Assembly (NCBI GenBank): GCA_903932865.1
Contig: CAIZHQ010000020.1
Coordinates: forward strand, 98,001 to 162,000
DNA length: 64,000 bases
Direction: 5' to 3'
Source of the DNA: an uncultured Burkholderiales bacterium
GTDB lineage: Bacteria; Pseudomonadota; Gammaproteobacteria; Burkholderiales; Burkholderiaceae_C
The notes under the pieces are model-generated. The model made no database searches, had not been told where the DNA came from, and saw nothing but the letters and a program-made list of their open reading frames with translations. This document shows, one piece after another, positions 36,364 through 44,709 of the stretch (positions within the stretch are counted from its first letter, which is position 1; every line of letters starts with the position of its first letter). Made by a program: the position numbers and the translations under genes.

Positions 36364-37113
36364 ATGACCAAAGTCTGTCTTGTCATTGGTGCAGGCGATG
36401 CCACGGGTGGTGCAGTGGCCAGGCGTTTCGCACGCGAGGGTTACACCGTCTGCGCCACCCGCCGCACTCTGGACAAATTGGAGCCCTTGTTGACTCAGAT
36501 CCGAAAAGACGGGGGTGTGGCCCATGGGTTCGGGTCCGATGCGCGCAATGAAGACGATGTGATCGCTTTGGTCGAGCACATCGAAGCCACCCTCGGACCG
36601 ATCGAGGTGATGGTGTTCAACATCGGCGCCAACTCGCCCAACAGCATCTTGACGGAGACCGCGCGGCGCTACACCAAAATGTGGGAGATGGCCTGTTTGG
36701 CGGGTTTTCTCACCGGTCGTGAAGTGGCCAAACGCATGGTGAGTCGAGAAGACTTGGGCTTGCGCGGCAAGGCCCACAAAGGCACCATCATCTTCACGGG
36801 CGCGTCCGCATCGCTGCGAGGCAGCGCGAATTTTGCAGGCTTTTCGGGTGGCAAGATGGCTTTGCGCTCTCTGGCACAAAGCATGGCCCGTGAACTCGGA
36901 CCTATGGGCATTCATGTGGCACACACCATCATCGATGGGGCGATCGACACCGAGTTCATCCGCACGCAATTTCCTCAGCGCTACGCACTCAAGGACGAGG
37001 GCGGCATTTTGAACCCCGACCACATTGCCGACGCCTACTGGATGCTGCACCAGCAACCACGCGACGCCTGGACCCATGAACTCGATTTGCGCCCCTATAT
37101 GGAAAAGTTTTGA
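36364..37113 (+). CDS. Divergent SDR-family protein lacking the catalytic Tyr
   Basis: A 249-residue Rossmann-fold protein. The dinucleotide motif is GAGDATGGA at 9-17, and the NNAG position reads NIGAN at 86-90. In the active-site block the usual Y-x-x-x-K reads F160-S-G-G-K164, so the catalytic tyrosine is replaced by phenylalanine while Lys is kept. Ser in GASAS near 148 is present. The protein may have altered chemistry or act as a binding protein. It sits between the enoyl-reductase-like and HCCA-isomerase-like genes. Confidence 0.83.
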   Translation: MTKVCLVIGAGDATGGAVARRFAREGYTVCATRRTLDKLEPLLTQIRKDGGVAHGFGSDARNEDDVIALVEHIEATLGPIEVMVFNIGANSPNSILTETARRYTKMWEMACLAGFLTGREVAKRMVSREDLGLRGKAHKGTIIFTGASASLRGSANFAGFSGGKMALRSLAQSMARELGPMGIHVAHTIIDGAIDTEFIRTQFPQRYALKDEGGILNPDHIADAYWMLHQQPRDAWTHELDLRPYMEKF

Positions 37114-37130
37114 CAAGGCAGGAGACACCC

Positions 37131-37721
37131 ATGAAAACCTTTGACTTTTACTTTGACTTTGGCAGCTTGGCCTCGTACTTGGCCCACACCCAGTTGCCCA
37201 AAATGTGCACCGAAACCGGGGCCTCAGCCAACTTGCTGCCCATGCTGCTGGGCGGGGTGTTTCAGGCCACGGGCAATTCCTCGCCCATGACCGTGCCCGC
37301 CAAGGGTCGTTATGTCTTTGTGGACTTCAAGCGCTTCGCCGATGGGTATGGCGTGCCCTTGAACATGAATCCCCACTTCCCGATCATCACGACCACGCTG
37401 ATGCGGATGGTGACCGCTTTGCAAATGCACAACGACCCGCGCATGCAGACTTTCATGGATGCGGTGTACCAAGCCATTTGGGTGGATGCACTCAATTTGA
37501 ACGACCCGGTCACGGTCGGGCAGATGCTGACCGCCTCTGGGTTTGACGCGGCGGCCTTGCTGGCCATGGCGAATGAGCAAGCCACCAAAGACCAACTCAA
37601 ATCCGTGACGATGAAGGCCGTGGAACGCGGCGTGTTTGGAGCCCCAACCTTTTTTGTAGGCGAAGAAATGTTCTGGGGCCAAGACCGCATGGAGCAAGTC
37701 AAGGCTGCACTCAAGGCTTGA
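37131..37721 (+). CDS. 2-hydroxychromene-2-carboxylate isomerase-like DsbA-fold protein
   Basis: A 196-residue thioredoxin/DsbA-fold protein. The N-terminus FYFDFGSLASYLA carries Ser12 where the catalytic Ser of HCCA isomerases lies, and no CxxC is present. The C-terminal RGVFGAPTFFVGEEMFWGQDRM is the cis-Pro and substrate loop typical of that glutathione-dependent family. ATG 37131, with GGAGACACCC upstream, is chosen over an earlier frame start. Together with the two preceding genes it suggests breakdown of an aromatic or conjugated compound, but the substrate is not known. Confidence 0.9.
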   Translation: MKTFDFYFDFGSLASYLAHTQLPKMCTETGASANLLPMLLGGVFQATGNSSPMTVPAKGRYVFVDFKRFADGYGVPLNMNPHFPIITTTLMRMVTALQMHNDPRMQTFMDAVYQAIWVDALNLNDPVTVGQMLTASGFDAAALLAMANEQATKDQLKSVTMKAVERGVFGAPTFFVGEEMFWGQDRMEQVKAALKA

Positions 37722-38025
37722 GTCGTTTTGTCAAGGATCAACATGACGCGCCGTATGTCGGCATTGCAGTTGATGAGCGCGATGATGCGCAACTGGCCAC
37801 CGCAGATTGCGCACAACAGCGGGGAAACTTTGCGGATGTGGGCGGCGCGGGCCAACCCCAGCCATGATCAGCCCGCTCTCGTCGATTTTGGTGCCGCCGA
37901 ATTCTCTTTCCAGCCTCCGGGGGGCTGGGGCAGATTGAGCATGTCGGTGTGTATCTGGACGATGGCTGCGTCAATCATCTGCACAACCGCCGACCATGAA
38001 TTTTCATTTAGGAATGTGTTGCAAC
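37722..38025. other. Intergenic region with relic DNA
   Basis: Holds the transposase relic on the minus strand (37755-37860). On the plus strand there is also a broken frame ending GQIEHVGVYLDDGC then HLHNRRP before TGA at about 38000. That pattern faintly resembles the C-terminus of NlpC/P60 hydrolases. Nothing intact is seen. Confidence 0.4.
37755..37876 (-). pseudogene. Relic of a transposase C-terminus (IS91/Y2-type tail, tentative)
   Basis: On the minus strand the frame reads W-L-G-L-ARAAHIRKVSPLLC then AICGGQLRIIALI, with a zinc-finger-like C-x2-C. It matches the tail motif ending many Y2-type transposases (C-x2-CGG-x-(M/L)RIIAFI). Upstream in frame there is a stop. Over 88 ungapped bases (37755-37842) it agrees with the inverted copy at 41041-41128 at 70 positions. 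Confidence 0.6.
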
Positions 38026-39063
38026 TCACAGCGCTCGTGGTGCAGGCCCAGTGCTGTGACGCACCCGCAGGTGGGTGGGCAGCCTGATCGTCGGGGCGGG
38101 GGCTTCACGGCGCAAGACAGCAAGCATGACGCGAGCCACTTCCTCGGCGTGCAGATCGACAGGGGTGTCGACGGATGTGATGGCGGGCTCAAAGGCGCGT
38201 GCCAAGCCTGAGTCGTTGTAACCTGTAACCGATACATCCGCTGGCACCTGCAAGCCACAAGCTTGACAGGCCAAAATGACACCCGCAGCAATGAGATCGT
38301 TGCTGCAAATCACGGCGGTGGCTTGGACGCCTCGTGCCTGCAGGGTTTGATAGGCCAGCCGCCCGGCTTCGGCATCCAGTCCGCCGTCGTCGACGATGGC
38401 GTCATTGGCAATGGCCAGTCCATGCTTGGCCAGCGTTTCGCGAATGGCGGTCAGGCGACCGCGAAAGCGGTCACCCAAAGCCACAAATGGCATGACCATG
38501 GCGAATTGGCGGTGCCCCAAAGCCACCAGGTGCTCGACCACATCGGCCATGGCCGCGCTGTGGTCAAAAGCCACAGAGGCTTCGTTGGGCAACGCGGCCC
38601 AGCAACGGATATGCGGTACACCGCGCTGCGCCAGCAGGGGGGCGCTCTCATCGTTCAAGGGGCGTCCGAACAAGATGACCCCGTCAACGCCCTGCGACAT
38701 CATGGCTCGAACCCCTTCCAGTTCGATTTGCGGGTCGTGGTTGGAAGAACTCAGCAGCAAGGTATAGCCCTCGCGGGCCAACAAACTTTGCAACAGCTCC
38801 AGCGTGCCCGAGTAGTAGGCATAGCGCAGTGAAGGCATGACGATACCCACCACCATGGAGCGACGACTGCGCAATGAGCGCGCCAGCCCATAAGGCTGAT
38901 AACCCAATTGCTTGGCGGCACGTTGGACCCGCTCCAGTGTGGGCGCGCCCAAAAGACCGGGGTTGTTGAAGGCGCGCGACACCGTGGCGGGTGAGACCTC
39001 GGCAAGTCGGGCCACATCGGACACCGAAACGGGCGCTGCAGGCTTGGCGGGGGCCTTGGTCAT
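38026..39063 (-). CDS. LacI family transcriptional regulator
   Basis: A 345-residue repressor-type protein. The N-terminal helix-turn-helix is VSDVARLAEVSPATVSRAFN at about residues 14-33, followed by the hinge GYQPYGLARSLRSRRS. The periplasmic-binding-like sensor spans about 70-335, ending VSVTGYNDSGLARAFEPAITSV-type sequence. ATG 39063 is chosen; a TTG four codons earlier is less likely. It diverges from the Bug-DUF1028 pair. Two near-palindromic operators lie between them, one 15 bases before its own start, so autorepression is likely. Confidence 0.9.
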   Translation of the reverse strand: MTKAPAKPAAPVSVSDVARLAEVSPATVSRAFNNPGLLGAPTLERVQRAAKQLGYQPYGLARSLRSRRSMVVGIVMPSLRYAYYSGTLELLQSLLAREGYTLLLSSSNHDPQIELEGVRAMMSQGVDGVILFGRPLNDESAPLLAQRGVPHIRCWAALPNEASVAFDHSAAMADVVEHLVALGHRQFAMVMPFVALGDRFRGRLTAIRETLAKHGLAIANDAIVDDGGLDAEAGRLAYQTLQARGVQATAVICSNDLIAAGVILACQACGLQVPADVSVTGYNDSGLARAFEPAITSVDTPVDLHAEEVARVMLAVLRREAPAPTIRLPTHLRVRHSTGPAPRAL

Positions 39064-39075
39064 GAAAGATTCCAA

Positions 39076-39092
39076 AATGAAATCGTTTCATT
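39076..39092. promoter_or_regulatory. LacI-type operator 1
   Basis: AATGAAA-TCG-TTTCATT is a perfect 7-bp-arm palindrome around a 3-base centre. The core TGAAATCGTTTCA is of the LacI/GalR operator type. It is just upstream of the regulator's own start. Confidence 0.6.
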
Positions 39093-39124
39093 ATAATTTG
39101 AATGCATTTTTTCTATAAATTTTA

Positions 39125-39152
39125 TTGACTTAAATTTTTTGTTGTTTAGAGT
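39125..39152 (+). promoter_or_regulatory. Candidate sigma70 promoter of the Bug-DUF1028 operon
   Basis: TTGACT at 39125-39130 and TAGAGT at 39147-39152, 16 bases apart. It is immediately followed by the second operator, so a bound repressor would cover the start site. Confidence 0.5.
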
Positions 39153-39154
39153 TA

Positions 39155-39168
39155 TGAAATCAATTTCA
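39155..39168. promoter_or_regulatory. LacI-type operator 2
   Basis: TGAAAT-CA-ATTTCA, a 6-bp-arm palindrome resembling operator 1. It lies 15 bases before the Bug start and about 77 bases, center to center, from operator 1. Confidence 0.5.
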
Positions 39169-39182
39169 AGAAAGTTGGCACC

Positions 39183-40166
39183 ATGCTTAAAAAACTGTGG
39201 TCACGGCGTCAGGCCCTGGTGGTCGGCGCAGGATCTCTGGCCAGTTCCTGGGGGGCCCATGCGAGCGACGTTTGGCCCAGCAAGCAACTGACGATTGTTT
39301 CGCCTTACCCCCCAGGCGGCATCACAGATTTGCTGTGTCGCATCGTGGCTGACGAGTTGTCCCGGGCGCTGGGGCAAGCGGTGGTGGTCGAAAACCGCAC
39401 GGGGGCCAGCGGAGCCATTGCGCACACATTTGTAGCCAAAGCGCCCGCAGATGGCTACACCTTGATCATGGGGGGCAGCGCGCCCACGGCCGCCACGCCT
39501 GCACTCAACAAAAATGTGTCTTATGGCCCCAAGGATTTCGAACCGATCGGCTATGTGGCCGAATTGCCCATCGTGCTGACGGGGCACGTGTCAATTCCGG
39601 GCACGACCGCCAACGATTTTCTCGCCTACGTCAAGGCCAACACTGGCAAACTCAATTGTGGGCACCATGGCAATGGCTCGAGCAATCAGTTTGCGTGTCT
39701 GTCCCTGGCCCGGCTGACAGGGACCAAAATCGCAGACATTCCCTACCGAGGGGCACCGCAGGTCAATACCGATTTGTTGTCCAACCGCATCCAGATTTAC
39801 TTTGGCACGCTGCCCACCCAATTGCCCCTTGCCAAAGAGGGCAAGTTGAAGATTTTTGGCATCTCATCGCCAGCCCGAGCATCCACGGCACCAGACATTC
39901 CGACGCTGGACGAACAAGGACTGACCGGCTTGAACTTCACATCCTGGAATGCGCTGTATGCGCCTGCAGGAACGCCCAAGGCGGTGATTCAACGCTTGTC
40001 TACCGAGTTGCTGAAGATTCTGGCCAACCCTGATGTGGTGCGGCGTATTGAAGGCACGGGTTGCATCACGCGGCCAGGCAGTCCAGAAGCCCTGGGCAAG
40101 TTGACCATGGCCGAATTTGAAACCTACAAAAGAATGTCGGCCGAGTCCGGTATTCGCATGGAGTGA
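39183..40166 (+). CDS. Bug family tripartite tricarboxylate transporter substrate-binding protein
   Basis: A 327-residue periplasmic binding protein. A signal peptide spans about residues 1-28, with GSLASSWGAHA at its end. The mature start is WPSKQLTIVSPYPPGGITD, followed by VVENRTGASGAIAH and PADGYTLIMGGS, all typical of the Bug family. It is the first gene of the LacI-controlled pair and ends five bases before DUF1028 (stop 40166, ATG 40171), so the two are co-translated. Its ligand and permease are not identifiable. Confidence 0.92.
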   Translation: MLKKLWSRRQALVVGAGSLASSWGAHASDVWPSKQLTIVSPYPPGGITDLLCRIVADELSRALGQAVVVENRTGASGAIAHTFVAKAPADGYTLIMGGSAPTAATPALNKNVSYGPKDFEPIGYVAELPIVLTGHVSIPGTTANDFLAYVKANTGKLNCGHHGNGSSNQFACLSLARLTGTKIADIPYRGAPQVNTDLLSNRIQIYFGTLPTQLPLAKEGKLKIFGISSPARASTAPDIPTLDEQGLTGLNFTSWNALYAPAGTPKAVIQRLSTELLKILANPDVVRRIEGTGCITRPGSPEALGKLTMAEFETYKRMSAESGIRME

Positions 40167-40170
40167 ATGG

Positions 40171-40875
40171 ATGACATATTCAATCGTTGCCCGTTGTCCC
40201 CAAACCGGTGAATACGGCGTTGGCATAGCTACATACTCCCCCAATGTGGGTGTGCGTTGTCCTGTGGTGGTGCCCCAGCGCGGGGCGGCATCGCTGCAGG
40301 CGGTGGCGAACCCTTATTTGTTGCCCATTGCGAAGCGGTTGATGGAGTCGGCGTTGTCGGCTGAAAAAATCGTCGACGAATTGCTGGCTTCTGACCCTTA
40401 TCCCCAAACCCGACAAATTGCGGTGGTGGATGTGTATGGGCGTGCCCACGCATTCACGGGAGAAAAAAACCCTGTCTGGGCAGGACACATCGTGGGAGAC
40501 GGCTTTGCCGTTGCAGGCAATGTGCTGGCGGGCGAAGGCGTTGTCAAAGCCATGGCCAAGGCGTTTGAAGATGGGGCTGATCAGGTACTGGCCGAAAGGC
40601 TGGTGCGCGCTGTGGAGGCCGGACGCGATGCTGGGGGGCAGCCTGAAGGGCAAAACTCGGCGGCTTTGTTGGTCTATGGTGACCAGCCCTTTCCTGTCGT
40701 CGATCTTCGGGTGGATTTGCACGACGAACCTGAAGCCGAGTTGCGCCGCCTGTGGGACTGGTTCAGCCCAATGGTGCCGTACTACGTGCAGCGTGCCATC
40801 AAGCCGGTGCCAAGGTGGTGGCAATGGCGCATGGACCATGTCCCTGGCTGGACAGCGCGCCATTTGAAAAAATAA
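40171..40875 (+). CDS. DUF1028 domain-containing protein
   Basis: A 234-residue soluble protein matching DUF1028 from the start M-T-Y-SIVARCPQTGEYGVGIAT, the IVDELLASDPYPQTRQIAVVD block near residue 68, and FTGEKNPVWAGHIVG near 93. The mid-chain NVLAGEGVVKAMAKAF region also fits. The family is thought to have an Ntn-hydrolase-like fold (from memory), and no function has been demonstrated that I know of. I use ATG 40171 because the longer frame reads into the Bug gene. It is adjacent to a Bug protein under LacI control, so a role in hydrolysing the imported compound is plausible. Confidence 0.85.
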   Translation: MTYSIVARCPQTGEYGVGIATYSPNVGVRCPVVVPQRGAASLQAVANPYLLPIAKRLMESALSAEKIVDELLASDPYPQTRQIAVVDVYGRAHAFTGEKNPVWAGHIVGDGFAVAGNVLAGEGVVKAMAKAFEDGADQVLAERLVRAVEAGRDAGGQPEGQNSAALLVYGDQPFPVVDLRVDLHDEPEAELRRLWDWFSPMVPYYVQRAIKPVPRWWQWRMDHVPGWTARHLKK

Positions 40876-41027
40876 CCTCCAGGGTGTGTGGCACTTTCCG
40901 CAGGCGGATGCACACCCACCTGTTCGCCCCAATTCAATATTGACCACCCGTGGGGCGGCGGCTGGCGTGCCACCGAAACCCGAGCCCACTCGGCCCACGT
41001 CACCCAAACGCCCGGCGCACTTTATGT

Positions 41028-41137
41028 GGGCAGCGCTGATCGCCCGCATCTAAGAAGTTTTCCCGCTGTTCCTCCCAAACTGCGGTGGCCAGATGCGCAT
41101 CATCGCGTTCATCACCCACAGCGCCGACAACAACCCT
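41028..41137 (+). pseudogene. Relic of a transposase C-terminus, inverted copy
   Basis: On the plus strand the frame reads W-A-A-LIARI, a stop, then EVFPLFLPNCGGQMRIIAFI. It is colinear with the relic at 37755-37876, and 70 of 88 bases are identical. The first Cys of the C-x2-C is replaced by Leu and a stop interrupts it, so it is dead. Confidence 0.6.
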
Positions 41138-41155
41138 ACTTGCTGCACCCCAAGC

Positions 41156-41190
41156 AAAACGGCCCAAGGATCGCTCCCGGGCCGTTTTTT
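41156..41190. terminator. Bidirectional rho-independent terminator after acnB
   Basis: AAAACGGCCC pairs with GGGCCGTTTT around an 11- to 13-base loop, with T-runs on both strands. It serves the end of acnB on the minus strand and would stop plus-strand readthrough from DUF1028. Confidence 0.75.
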
Positions 41191-41209
41191 GGTCTCAGCG
41201 AATCAACGT

Positions 41210-43801
41210 TCAGGCCGTCACGCCCTTCGCGTTCTCCACATACTCTTCAATCTGGTTGAAATTCAGGTACTTGTAGATCGCTGCGTTGTCCTTGTTCACG
41301 ATGCCCATGGCTTCGTGGTACTCGGCCACCGTGGGGATGTGGCCCAGCTTGGACGCAATCGCCGCCAATTCGGCAGAGGCCAAAAACACGTTGGTGTTCT
41401 TGCCCAAGCGGTTGGGGAAGTTGCGCGTGCTGGTGGACACCACGGTGGCGCCTTCGCGCACTTGGGCCTGGTTGCCCATGCACAGTGAGCAGCCGGGCAT
41501 TTCAGTGCGGGCACCGGCCGCGCCAAAGTTGGCGTAGTGACCTTCCTTGATCAGCTCGCTCTCGTCCATCTTGGTGGGTGGGGCGACCCACAGCTTGACC
41601 GGGATGTCGCGGCTGCCGCCGAGCAGCTTGGCCGCGGCGCGGAAGTGACCGATGTTGGTCATGCACGAGCCGATGAAGGCCTCGTCGATTTGGGTGCCAG
41701 CGACTTCAGACAAGAACTTGGCGTCGTCCGGGTCGTTGGGGCAGCACAGGATCGGCTCTTTGATTTCGTTCATGTCGATCTCGATGACGTGTGCGTACTC
41801 GGCGTCTTTGTCGGCTTCGAGAAGGTTGGGCGCGGCCAACCAGGCTTCGACCTTTTCGATGCGGCGCGCCAAGGTGCGGGCATCGGCATAACCATCGGCG
41901 ATCATGTTTTTCATGAGTACCACGTTGGACTTGAGGTATTCCTCGACCGGTTCTTTGTTCAGCTTGATCGTGCAACCTGCGGCCGAACGCTCGGCCGATG
42001 CGTCGGACAATTCAAACGCTTGCTCGACCTTGAGGTTGGGCAGGCCTTCGATTTCCAGAATGCGGCCCGAGAACTCGTTGATCTTGCCGGACTTGGCCAC
42101 CGTCAACAGGCCTTGCTTGATGCCGTACAGCGGAATGGCATGCACCAAATCGCGCAAGGTCACGCCGGGCTGCATCTCGCCTTTGAATCGGACCAGCACC
42201 GACTCGGGCATGTCCAAAGGCATCACGCCCGTGGCCGCACCAAAGGCCACCAAGCCGGAGCCTGCGGGGAAAGAAATGCCGATCGGGAAACGGGTGTGCG
42301 AGTCACCGCCAGTGCCCACAGTGTCGGGCAACAACAAACGGTTGAGCCAGCTGTGGATCACGCCGTCGCCGGGACGCAGTGACACACCGCCGCGGTTGCT
42401 GATGAAGGCGGGCAGTTCGCGGTGCGTTTTGACGTCCACCGACTTGGGGTAAGCCGCGGTATGACAAAACGATTGCATGACCATGTCGGCCGAGAAGCCC
42501 AAGCAAGCCAGGTCTTTCAACTCGTCGCGGGTCATCGGGCCAGTGGTGTCTTGTGAACCCACGGTGGTCATCTTGGGTTCGCAATACGTGCCGGGGCGAA
42601 CGCCTTGACCTGCTGGCAAACCCACTGCACGACCGACCATCTTTTGGGCCAAGGTAAAACCAGCCTTGGTCGATACAGGCACGGTGGGCAGTCGGAACAC
42701 GGTGGACGCAGGCAGGCCCAAGAACTCACGTGCCTTGGCAGTCAGCGAGCGGCCAATGATCAGATTGATGCGGCCGCCGGCGCGCACTTCGTCAAACAGC
42801 ACATCGCTCTTGAGCTGGAAGGTGGTGACGGTTTCGCCGTTGCGAACGATCTTGCCGTCGTAGGGCAAGACATCGACCACGTCGCCCATGTTCAGACCGC
42901 TGACATCGACTTCGATGGGCAAAGCGCCGGAGTCTTCTTGGGTGTTGAAGAAGATGGGGGCGATCTTGCCGCCCAAAGTCACACCGCCAAAACGCTTGTT
43001 CGGCACGAAGGGGATGTCTTCACCAAAGCCCCAGATGATGCTGTTGGTCGCCGACTTGCGGCTGGAGCCGGTGCCGACCACGTCGCCCACGTAGGACACC
43101 AAATGGCCTTTTTTCTTGAGCTCTTCGATCATGGCCATGGGGCCGCGCTTGCCATCTTCTTCCGGCTTGAACGGTGCACCATCGCGGGTGTTTTTGAGCA
43201 TCGCCAGGTAGTGCAATGGGATGTCCGGACGGCTCCAGGCGTCGGGCGCGGGCGACAGATCATCGGTGTTGGTTTCACCTGGCACCTTGAACACAGTGAT
43301 GGTGATTTTTTTCTCAACTTCGGGGCGGCTGGTGAACCACTCGGCCTCGGCCCAGCTTTGCATGACTTCTTTGGCCTTGGTGTTACCGGCCTTGGCTTTT
43401 TCGGCCACATCGTTGAAGAAGTCAAACATCAGCAAGGTTTTCTTCAGGCCTTCGGCAGCCACGGCAGCGACTTCTGCGCTGTCGAGCAATTCGATCAGCG
43501 GATGCACGTTGTAGCCGCCTACCATGGTGCCGAGCAACTCAGTGGCCTTGGCTCTAGAGACCAAACCCACGCTGATTTCGCCGTGCGCCACTGCAGCCAG
43601 GAAAGAAGCCTTGACCTTGGCGGCGTCGTCCACGCCCGGTGGCACGCGGTGGGTCAGCAGGTCCATCAAGACAGCGTCTTCCCCTGCAGGCGGGTTCTTG
43701 ATCAGTTCGATCAGCTCGGCCACTTGCTTGGCATCCAGCGGCAAAGGTGGGATGCCCAAAGCAGCGCGTTCTGCGGTGTGTTCACGGTAGGTTTTCAACA
43801 T
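41210..43801 (-). CDS. acnB: Bifunctional aconitate hydratase 2/2-methylisocitrate dehydratase
   Basis: An 863-residue TCA-cycle enzyme that interconverts citrate and isocitrate through a 4Fe-4S cluster. The N-terminal HEAT-like domain starts [16 protein letters not shown]. The cluster ligands are the Cys of [11 protein letters not shown] and the pair in [13 protein letters not shown] near the C-terminus. The AcnB-specific domain order and length separate it from AcnA. A terminator follows. It is the last gene of the mdh-citE-like-exported protein-acnB run; the gap to the preceding gene is 24 bases. A decayed second copy of its 3' end is at 25.3 kb. Confidence 0.95.
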   Translation of the reverse strand: MLKTYREHTAERAALGIPPLPLDAKQVAELIELIKNPPAGEDAVLMDLLTHRVPPGVDDAAKVKASFLAAVAHGEISVGLVSRAKATELLGTMVGGYNVHPLIELLDSAEVAAVAAEGLKKTLLMFDFFNDVAEKAKAGNTKAKEVMQSWAEAEWFTSRPEVEKKITITVFKVPGETNTDDLSPAPDAWSRPDIPLHYLAMLKNTRDGAPFKPEEDGKRGPMAMIEELKKKGHLVSYVGDVVGTGSSRKSATNSIIWGFGEDIPFVPNKRFGGVTLGGKIAPIFFNTQEDSGALPIEVDVSGLNMGDVVDVLPYDGKIVRNGETVTTFQLKSDVLFDEVRAGGRINLIIGRSLTAKAREFLGLPASTVFRLPTVPVSTKAGFTLAQKMVGRAVGLPAGQGVRPGTYCEPKMTTVGSQDTTGPMTRDELKDLACLGFSADMVMQSFCHTAAYPKSVDVKTHRELPAFISNRGGVSLRPGDGVIHSWLNRLLLPDTVGTGGDSHTRFPIGISFPAGSGLVAFGAATGVMPLDMPESVLVRFKGEMQPGVTLRDLVHAIPLYGIKQGLLTVAKSGKINEFSGRILEIEGLPNLKVEQAFELSDASAERSAAGCTIKLNKEPVEEYLKSNVVLMKNMIADGYADARTLARRIEKVEAWLAAPNLLEADKDAEYAHVIEIDMNEIKEPILCCPNDPDDAKFLSEVAGTQIDEAFIGSCMTNIGHFRAAAKLLGGSRDIPVKLWVAPPTKMDESELIKEGHYANFGAAGARTEMPGCSLCMGNQAQVREGATVVSTSTRNFPNRLGKNTNVFLASAELAAIASKLGHIPTVAEYHEAMGIVNKDNAAIYKYLNFNQIEEYVENAKGVTA

Positions 43802-43825
43802 GGTTTTTTCTCCGGTCAGTCAAAG

Positions 43826-44683
43826 TCAATCGTTGGATCTGCCCATGCCGGTCTTGTCAAACAGGCTGGGCGGGGGCTTGGTTTTCATGTCCTGGCCATA
43901 GGCCACTTGCTCAGGGTGTGCGCATTCGTCAGCGACTCGGCGGCCTTTTTTCTGGTCCATCAGCATGGATTTGTTGGCCAGTTGCAGCCACACGGCACCG
44001 GCTTTTTTGTCCTCCAGACGCAGTGCGCCCGTGCTGGTGCGCACAGGGTACATGCGGTAACGGAATCCTTTGCCCTGCACATGGAAGTAGCCCGGTGCTG
44101 CAGGGTCGGCTTCGACGCGCACGCTGGCCCCCATTTCACAGGGCATGAGGCCCAAGTGAATTTGCTGGGCAATGGCCAATTCTTGCGACACTGGATCTGA
44201 CTCGCTGTGGGCCACAGGAGCAGTCGCAGCCAAACCAGCAGCCACAGGCGAAAGGGGCGGCACGGCTGCCAGCGCCGGGGCGTTGGCTGTGGTCGGCACA
44301 GCGGCCCAAGAAGGGGCTCCAGGCGCCTCACTTCGTGTGGGCTGCACCCCGGTCCAAGCAGGCAGCGGCTGCAGGGACGCAGAAGCCTGGGCCTCCGTGG
44401 GCCGAGTGGGCAAGGCGAAGGCGGGCTCGCCATCCGGGGGGGCTGCACCGGCTGGCAGCTTTGCGGTCATTGGCTTGGAGGCCTTGGCCAAAGCTGCCGC
44501 CTGGGCTGCGGCCTCGGCAATGGCTCGGGCCTGCAGGCGTGCCGTGATCTCAGCATCAGCGCGGGCTTTGGCCTGCGCAGACAAAGGGGAGGGTTGCGCC
44601 TTGGGGCCGGACTGGCCCTGGCTTTGTGCCCAGGCAGGCAACAGCAGCGCCGCACCGACCAGAACAACAAGGCTCTTGAACAT
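43826..44683 (-). CDS. Exported Ala/Pro-rich protein with MliC-like C-terminal domain
   Basis: A 285-residue secreted protein of unknown function. A signal peptide covers residues 1-20 (VLVGAALLLPAWAQ). Then comes an Ala/Gln-rich helical region (ADAEITARLQARAIAEAAAQ) and a low-complexity Ala/Pro linker to about residue 160. The folded C-terminal region, from CEMGASVRVEADP to RRVADEC, has two cysteines about 75 residues apart and an A-V-W-L-Q-LANKSMLMDQK stretch. That layout recalls MliC/PliC lysozyme inhibitors, but I would not assert the function. The start at 44683 follows AAAGGGATGCCC; an ATG at 44713 overlapping the previous stop is an alternative. Confidence 0.7.
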   Translation of the reverse strand: MFKSLVVLVGAALLLPAWAQSQGQSGPKAQPSPLSAQAKARADAEITARLQARAIAEAAAQAAALAKASKPMTAKLPAGAAPPDGEPAFALPTRPTEAQASASLQPLPAWTGVQPTRSEAPGAPSWAAVPTTANAPALAAVPPLSPVAAGLAATAPVAHSESDPVSQELAIAQQIHLGLMPCEMGASVRVEADPAAPGYFHVQGKGFRYRMYPVRTSTGALRLEDKKAGAVWLQLANKSMLMDQKKGRRVADECAHPEQVAYGQDMKTKPPPSLFDKTGMGRSND

Positions 44684-44709
44684 GGGCATCCCTTTGAAGA
44701 ATTGGGCCA

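Larger units (their letters stand above)
40876..41209. other. Intergenic region with transposase relic and terminator
   Basis: Lies between the convergent DUF1028 and acnB genes. The part from 41028 to 41137 is a transposase relic and 41156-41190 is a terminator. I see nothing else. Confidence 0.5.

Noticed and set aside
37861..38025. Plus-strand frame ending GQIEHVGVYLDDGC as a real gene
   Set aside because: No start, no upstream conserved domain, and overlap with the relic region; the NlpC-like resemblance is too short to call.
42605..44200. A 531-codon frame antisense to acnB
   Set aside because: No start context and no motifs; it crosses the end of acnB and the next gene on the opposite strand.
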